Origin: Patescibacteria group bacterium
GTDB lineage: Bacteria; Patescibacteriota; Minisyncoccia; Minisyncoccales; JAHCRE01
Length of the DNA stretch: 57,773 nucleotides
Assembly (NCBI GenBank): GCA_020148025.1
Contig: JAHCRH010000003.1
Span: 1-57,773, forward strand
Direction of reading: 5' to 3'
The notes below the pieces were generated by a model. That model saw nothing but the letters and a program-made list of their open reading frames with translations, made no database searches and was not told the DNA's origin. This document shows, in pieces, positions 53,522-57,773 of this stretch (position 1 is its first letter; each line of letters opens with the position of its first letter). Both the position numbers and the translations under genes were made by a program.

Positions 53522-54190
53522 ATGAAAGCTGATTTGCACATGCATACTAATTTTTCCTATGATGGTCTTCCTTCTCCAAGAGAAGTTGTCGATGCTGCTA
53601 TCTTAAAAAAAATCGATTGCATCTGCATTACCGATCATGGAGAAATAAGGGGGGCAATTGAAGCCCTCCGTTTTGCTGAAGGAAAACCCATTTTGGTTAT
53701 TCCAGGGATTGAAAGCAGAGCTAAAGAAGGTGAGATTTTAGGTTTGGGTATTCAGAAAAAAATCCCTGATGGTCTGTCAGTCAAAGAAACGATAAACGCA
53801 ATAATTAAACAGGGTGGAATGGCAGCAATTGCTCATCCTTTTGATTATTTTCTGTACTTTAAAGATATTGAAAAATATCAAGATTTATTTCGGGAAAAAG
53901 GAGTAGCCATTGAAGTCTTCAATGCTTCTCTGTTTTTTAATTTTTGTAATATAGAAGCTCTGGAATTTGCTGAAAAATTTAATCTTCCTTTTGTTGCTGG
54001 TTCCGATGCCCACTCAGTAGATTTTATTGGTAAGGCCTTCTTGGAAATTCCAAAGGAAGATTTATCTGCCAGTGAAGTTTTGGAGGAAATAAGAAAAAGA
54101 AATGTTAAGGTTGGTTCCGACACAATTTCCTTTTGGGAAAAATTTGGAGACCACTTGAAAAGAAACATTGCCAAATTCAAAAATCTATAG
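53522..54190 (+). CDS. PHP-domain phosphoesterase-like protein
   Basis: Metal-binding PHP fold: KADLHMHTNFSYDGLPSPRE in part (about 2-17), ICITDHGEIRGAIEAL (about 34-49), VIPGIESR, IAHPFDYF (about 101-108) and VAGSDAHSVDFIGKAF (about 159-174). These give the His/Asp set for a trinuclear metal site. PHP proteins remove phosphate from nucleotides, histidinol phosphate or others; the substrate is not clear. The stop is 6 bases before the next gene. Confidence 0.88.
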   Translation: MKADLHMHTNFSYDGLPSPREVVDAAILKKIDCICITDHGEIRGAIEALRFAEGKPILVIPGIESRAKEGEILGLGIQKKIPDGLSVKETINAIIKQGGMAAIAHPFDYFLYFKDIEKYQDLFREKGVAIEVFNASLFFNFCNIEALEFAEKFNLPFVAGSDAHSVDFIGKAFLEIPKEDLSASEVLEEIRKRNVKVGSDTISFWEKFGDHLKRNIAKFKNL

Positions 54191-54195
54191 AAAAA

Positions 54196-54795
54196 ATGTT
54201 AGAAGAAAGGCGAGAAAAACTTAAATTTATTTCTGAGAAGATGGGTTTGTGTTTTTCTAAATCTAAAATTCATCCAAATTTTTTTACTTTAATTTCTCTT
54301 TTATTTAGTTTTTTTTGTTTTCTCTCTTTAGTCAAAAATAATTTAATTCTGGCAATTATCTTTTTTCTTTTGGCTTCTTTTTCTGATTTTATTGATGGGG
54401 CAGTGGCCAGAGCTTCCCAAAAAGCAACAAAATTGGGAGCTTATTTAGATACAATTTGTGATCGTTATGTAGAAGGAGTGGTTTTTTTAGGTTTTTTGTT
54501 TTTGCCTCTTCCTGATTTTCTTTTCCCGGCCTCAATTTGGGTTTTTCTTTGTCTTTTTGGATCTCTAATGACTACTTACTCAAAGGCAGCTGCTAAAGAA
54601 AAAGAGGTCATAAAAAAAGAATTAAAAAAAGGTCTTTTTGGAAGACCGGAAAGAATGATTTTAATCTTCTTTTCAATGATTTTGGGTATTTTTAATCTCT
54701 CCTGGTTAGTTTATCCTTTAGTAATCTTTGCTATCCTTTCTAATTTTACTGTTTTGCAAAGAATATTTTTTAGCCTAAAGTCAAGTCAAACTTGA
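54196..54795 (+). CDS. CDP-alcohol phosphatidyltransferase
   Basis: Membrane enzyme that swaps CMP of a CDP-lipid for an alcohol (as in PgsA or archaetidylinositol phosphate synthase). The signature DGxxARxxxxxxxxGxxxDxxxD is seen as DFIDGAVARASQKATKLGAY in part, followed by LDTICDR (about 57-85). About six membrane helices, length 199. ATG at 54196 is chosen; the frame is open upstream to 54133 inside the previous gene. The headgroup is unknown. It may act after the CarS-like enzyme. It ends overlapping the convergent PlsC gene by 15 bases. Confidence 0.88.
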   Translation: MLEERREKLKFISEKMGLCFSKSKIHPNFFTLISLLFSFFCFLSLVKNNLILAIIFFLLASFSDFIDGAVARASQKATKLGAYLDTICDRYVEGVVFLGFLFLPLPDFLFPASIWVFLCLFGSLMTTYSKAAAKEKEVIKKELKKGLFGRPERMILIFFSMILGIFNLSWLVYPLVIFAILSNFTVLQRIFFSLKSSQT

Positions 54796-55464
54796 TCGAT
54801 CTTGACCTGCCAAAGAAGTGATTTCCTCCATTACCTTATCGGTAATTTTTTTTAAAATTTCCTGATATGCTTCCGTTCCTTCTTGTATTTCTCCTGTCTC
54901 AAGGGCCTTTTTTTCTTTTTCAAAAAAGAGAGGTTTTCCGATGTTGATTTTAACTTCTCTTTTTATTTTCGGGAGACTTTTACCAGGGGGCATAAGTTCA
55001 AAAGTTCCCTTAATTCCAACCGGTAAAATTTGAACTCCAGTTTTTAAAAAAATTTTTGCTGTTCCGCATTTTCCCTCTTTAATTTCTCCTGTTCTAGTTC
55101 TTGTCCCTTCAGGATAAATCACCAAACAATCACCTTTTTTCAAGTGCTCAATGGCTTCTTCTTTTGCTTTTTTTCTGGATTCAGATATTTTCCTGTTCAC
55201 CCTAATTACTCCGGCAATAAAATATAAAACATTTAAAAGTAATCTATCAAAACCTGCGTAGCGATCGGTTTGGCCAATATAAATAAATCTTCTCGGTACA
55301 CAAACATAACCTGTTACTATCTGATCTAGATGGCTTTGGTGGTTTGCCGCCAAAATAAAATTTCTTTTGGGAATGTTATCTTTACCCCTTACCTCTTTTA
55401 TTAGAAATAGATCAACTGGTAGCTTCAAAAAGATTTTACAAAACCAAGAAAGTATTCTATTCAT
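54781..55464 (-). CDS. 1-acyl-glycerol-3-phosphate acyltransferase-like (PlsC), copy 1
   Basis: Acyltransferase with AANHQSHLDQIVTGYV (about 35-50), which holds the HxxxxD catalytic box, then CLVIYPEGTRTRTGEI (about 114-129), the phosphate-binding box, and GTAKIFLKTGVQILPVGI. An N-terminal hydrophobic stretch anchors it. It acylates lysophosphatidic acid to phosphatidic acid in known members. It follows a paralogue (55461-56126) with a 4-base overlap, so two acyltransferases are made together. About 227 residues. Confidence 0.9.
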   Translation of the reverse strand: MNRILSWFCKIFLKLPVDLFLIKEVRGKDNIPKRNFILAANHQSHLDQIVTGYVCVPRRFIYIGQTDRYAGFDRLLLNVLYFIAGVIRVNRKISESRKKAKEEAIEHLKKGDCLVIYPEGTRTRTGEIKEGKCGTAKIFLKTGVQILPVGIKGTFELMPPGKSLPKIKREVKINIGKPLFFEKEKKALETGEIQEGTEAYQEILKKITDKVMEEITSLAGQDRSSLT

Positions 55465-56126
55465 AAAATGGCTGTTAGATTACTAATTTCTTTCATTACT
55501 TTGTCTGTTATTTTTTGAAGAATCTGACAATATTCTCTAGTATTCTCATCTAAATTTTTTGCTTTTTTAAATTCTTCTTTAAAAAATAAGGGTTTTCCGA
55601 TATTTACCTTAATTATTTTTTTTATTCTAAGTTTCCCCTTTGGTGGAAAAAGCTCAAATGAACCTTTAATTCCCGCAGGTATAATGGGAACTCCTGTTTT
55701 TAGAAAAATTTTAGATATTCCAAATCTTCCTTTCTGAATTTTTCCGTTAATCGACCTTGTCCCCTCAGGATAAATTACTAAAATATCTCCTTTTTTTAAA
55801 ACTTTGATTGTTTTTCTTATAACCTTTCTTTTAGATTCTTTGTCTTTACGATCTAAAGGAATAACCCCGCATAAAAGATATAATCCTCTTATAAAAAGTC
55901 TTGGTATTCCTCGCCATCCATCGATTTGGCCAATAAAATGAAAATTTCTTGGCACGCAAAGGCAACCGTCTACTAATGTGTCAAGATGGCTTTGGTGATT
56001 TGAGGCTAAAATAAAATTCCTTTTAAGGTTTACAATATTTTCTTCTCCTATAATCTTTTCAATAAAGACCCCCTTAATTAAAGGAACAAGAGAGACCTTA
56101 CATAACCAGGAAAGTATCCTGTTCAT
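55461..56126 (-). CDS. 1-acyl-glycerol-3-phosphate acyltransferase-like (PlsC), copy 2
   Basis: Paralogue of the previous gene: same start MNRILSWLCK, SNHQSHLDTLVDG (about 41-53) with the HxxxxD box, ILVIYPEGTRSINGKI (about 110-125) and KIFLKTGVPIIPAGIKGSFE in part. Tandem copies may prefer different acceptor or acyl chains (position sn-1 and sn-2), but that is inference. Follows the FabK-like gene by 5 bases on the minus strand. Confidence 0.9.
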   Translation of the reverse strand: MNRILSWLCKVSLVPLIKGVFIEKIIGEENIVNLKRNFILASNHQSHLDTLVDGCLCVPRNFHFIGQIDGWRGIPRLFIRGLYLLCGVIPLDRKDKESKRKVIRKTIKVLKKGDILVIYPEGTRSINGKIQKGRFGISKIFLKTGVPIIPAGIKGSFELFPPKGKLRIKKIIKVNIGKPLFFKEEFKKAKNLDENTREYCQILQKITDKVMKEISNLTAIL

Positions 56127-56130
56127 AAGA

Positions 56131-57060
56131 TTAAACTTCTTTTTTTATTTTCTCAATCTTTCCAGCAATTTCTTCAATTATTTCTTTACAGCTTTTAATT
56201 TCGGAAATTCCACCAGCTGAAAATCCAGCCAAAAGGGGTATTTTTTCAATATCGCCTGAGGTTATTCTTCCACTAACTATTTTTTCTGCTTTTATTTCTT
56301 CAGGAAAGGCTCCTTTTTCTTCCAATTTCTGCCACTCTTCAAAGAGCTGGTTTTCGATTACTCTTAGGGGATGGCCGGTAAAGCGGAGAACAACTTTTAT
56401 TTCGTCAGTCGTTGCTTCCAAAATTTTCTTTTTGTAATTCTCATGAATCTGACACTCTTTGCTTGCTAAAAATCTGGTTCCCATTTGGATAGCGTCAGCT
56501 CCCAACAAAAAAGCAGCCATTGCTGTTTTTCCATCATAAATTCCCCCAGCTGCAATTAAAGGGATTTTTTTTAATAGATTTTTTGTTTGGGGAATTAAAG
56601 TAAAAGTGGTACATTCTCCAATATGACCTCCTGACTCCGATCCTTCAACAACCACCGCATCCGCATCGCTATCTTCCATTTTCTTTGCCAATCTAGGAGA
56701 GGGAACTACTGGAATAATTTTTATTCCCGCTTTCTTGAAATAAGGAAATAGGGGCAGGGGATTGCCCCCACCAGTAAAAACGACTGGAACTTTTTCTTCA
56801 ATTATTATTTTTATCAAATTTTCCAGCCTGGGATTTTGGATAAAAAGATTAACAGCAAAAGGGTTTTTAGTTTTCTTCTTTGTTTTTTTAATTTCCTCTC
56901 TTAACCAAGTATCTGGCATAAGTCCCGCTCCAATTGTTCCTAAGCCTCCGGCATTAGAAACTGCCGAAACTAAGTTGGCTTCAGAGATACCAGCCATTCC
57001 TCCCTGAATAACTGGATATTGAGTTCCCAAAAGTTTTGTTAATTTATTTTTTTCAAACAT
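56131..57060 (-). CDS. FabK-like enoyl-ACP reductase / nitronate monooxygenase family flavoprotein
   Basis: FMN TIM barrel: KLLGTQYPVIQGGMAGI (about 8-24), SNAGGLGTIGAG (about 35-46), AVNLFIQNP, FTGGGNPLPL, VVEGSESGGHIGECTTF (about 133-149, with the GGH motif), IPLIAAGGIYDGKTAMAAFL in part and DAIQMGTRFLASKE. The family includes both FabK and nitronate monooxygenases. Being between FabZ and PlsC genes favours FabK. ATG at 57060 overlaps the fabZ stop by 8 bases; an upstream extension to 57126 is less likely. Confidence 0.82.
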   Translation of the reverse strand: MFEKNKLTKLLGTQYPVIQGGMAGISEANLVSAVSNAGGLGTIGAGLMPDTWLREEIKKTKKKTKNPFAVNLFIQNPRLENLIKIIIEEKVPVVFTGGGNPLPLFPYFKKAGIKIIPVVPSPRLAKKMEDSDADAVVVEGSESGGHIGECTTFTLIPQTKNLLKKIPLIAAGGIYDGKTAMAAFLLGADAIQMGTRFLASKECQIHENYKKKILEATTDEIKVVLRFTGHPLRVIENQLFEEWQKLEEKGAFPEEIKAEKIVSGRITSGDIEKIPLLAGFSAGGISEIKSCKEIIEEIAGKIEKIKKEV

Positions 57061-57520
57061 CTTTATTTTTGTATTTTTCTTCAAACTCCTTTTTATTAAT
57101 AATAGTGCAAAGAAATCTTGCCTCACACTTTAAATCATTATTAACGAAAGCTGAACCTAAAATCCTAGCAATTTTTTCATCAATAATATTTAATAACTTT
57201 GCCTTTAAAATAATTTTATCCCCCGGGAAAATTGGTTTGTAAAAAGAGGCGTTTTTGACCTGATAAGCTAAGATATGTTTCTTTTGGTGCTCTCTGCCAA
57301 TTTTTTGACGCAATAAAATACTCGAAAGCTGGGCAATTGCTTCAACAACTAAAACCCCTGGCATTATTGGAAAATCAACAAAATGGCCCTTAAAAAAATA
57401 ATCTTCAGGATTTGTTTGTTTGTGACCTATGATGAAATCTTCACCGATTTCTTCTACTCCATCCACAAATAAAAAAGGATCATCATAAGGAATAATCTTT
57501 TTGATTTCTTCTTTATTCAT
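57053..57520 (-). CDS. fabZ: 3-hydroxyacyl-ACP dehydratase FabZ
   Basis: Hot-dog fold dehydratase of fatty-acid elongation: IIPYDDPFLFVDGVEEIG (about 9-26), GHFVDFPIMPGVLVVEAIAQ (about 45-64), with the catalytic His and the Glu in PGVLVVEA. Length 155 is a little over normal. fabG ends 2 bases before it on the same strand; FabK-like follows. Confidence 0.94.
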   Translation of the reverse strand: MNKEEIKKIIPYDDPFLFVDGVEEIGEDFIIGHKQTNPEDYFFKGHFVDFPIMPGVLVVEAIAQLSSILLRQKIGREHQKKHILAYQVKNASFYKPIFPGDKIILKAKLLNIIDEKIARILGSAFVNNDLKCEARFLCTIINKKEFEEKYKNKDV

Positions 57521-57522
57521 TT

Positions 57523-57771
57523 TTAAATTGCCAGTCCTCCATCAAGATTCAAAACGGCGCCGGTAATAAAGCTGGCTTCATCTGAGGCTAAAAATATTAC
57601 AGCATTAGCAACCTCAGTTGGTTTTCCAAACCGACCAAGAGAAGTTAGTTGTTTAATTATAGCTTTCATCTTATCGGGAACTCCTTCAGCCATTTTTGTT
57701 TCAATGAAACCGGGTGCGATGGCGTTGACTCTCACTCCAAATCTTCCCACTTCTTTGCTCAAGGCTTTAGT
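57523..57771 (-). CDS. fabG: 3-oxoacyl-ACP reductase FabG, 5'-truncated
   Basis: C-terminal 83 residues of an SDR reductase: TKALSKEVGRFGVRVNAIAP in part, GFIETKMAEGVPD, LGRFGKPTEVANAVIFLASD (about 41-60 of this part) and SFITGAVLNLDGG, the typical end of FabG. The catalytic YxxxK is just outside the window. A TTG at 57762 is not a start. It heads the fabG-fabZ-fabK-plsC-plsC order. Confidence 0.92.
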   Translation of the reverse strand, partial: TKALSKEVGRFGVRVNAIAPGFIETKMAEGVPDKMKAIIKQLTSLGRFGKPTEVANAVIFLASDEASFITGAVLNLDGGLAI

Positions 57772-57773
57772 AA

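Noticed and set aside
1-57773. CRISPR array, insertion sequence or prophage
   Set aside because: No regularly spaced repeats of 25-40 bases, no transposase or integrase and no phage structural genes were seen. The holin-like protein stands alone.

Overview
The window looks like a chromosome segment from a Candidate Phyla Radiation (Patescibacteria, Parcubacteria-like) bacterium. The evidence is low GC, lysine-rich proteins, densely packed reduced housekeeping genes, a threonyl-tRNA synthetase without the TGS domain, a two-domain ThyX-like protein, prepilin-LamG proteins, a DUF5667-like secreted protein, and no rplA between rplK and rplJ. This placement is inference; no rRNA gene is present to confirm it.

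Layout. 1-5.4 kb: the end of a polysaccharide cluster (sugar transferase, Wzz-like protein), murB, two tiny lysine-rich ORFs, hpf behind a structured leader, and a spermidine cluster (SpeD-like protein, structured leader, speD, speE). 5.5-12.4 kb: secA, then single genes with strong Shine-Dalgarno sites and their own promoters and terminators (NYN protein, a 40-residue protein, pyrF-pyrE, and a retron-like reverse transcriptase with a structured RNA upstream). 12.4-28.2 kb: pheS, a LamG pseudopilin, pheT, gyrB, secE, a second copy of the hpf-type leader, nusG-rplK, a dTMP operon (dcd, thyX-like, dut-like, glyA, then tmk), CYTH, deoC, a second LamG pseudopilin between palindromes, and gatB. 28.2-39.3 kb: small accessory genes, miaA, miaB, a secreted Kazal protein, thrS, dnaE and an unknown gene. 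39.4-44.1 kb: rnhB, rpmF, nusB, rnc, rpsP, a KH protein, trmD, rpmG and three tRNAs. 44.2-57.8 kb: membrane proteins, a MacA/MacB-type exporter, pcm, mltG, a DJ-1 protein, rplJ-rplL behind an L10-type leader, and a lipid region (CarS-like protein, CDP-alcohol phosphotransferase, two PlsC, FabK-like, FabZ, FabG).

The most unusual signals are in RNA and repeats. (1) Two copies of one structured leader precede hpf and nusG. Each has an outer stem made from a copy of the downstream gene's own start region, so the same strand could pair either with this decoy or with the true start. (2) Other structured leaders precede speD, rpsP, the KH gene and rplJ. (3) A 153-nt structured RNA with its own promoter precedes the reverse transcriptase, which has YVDN where YxDD is expected. 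(4) Heptamer tandem arrays, several with the unit GCGACAA, and GC-rich palindromes lie in frame inside essential genes (murB, pheS, pheT, gatB, miaA, miaB, trmD, speE, pcm, thrS). (5) A 5' tRNA half stops just before the anticodon between tRNA-Tyr and tRNA-Thr.
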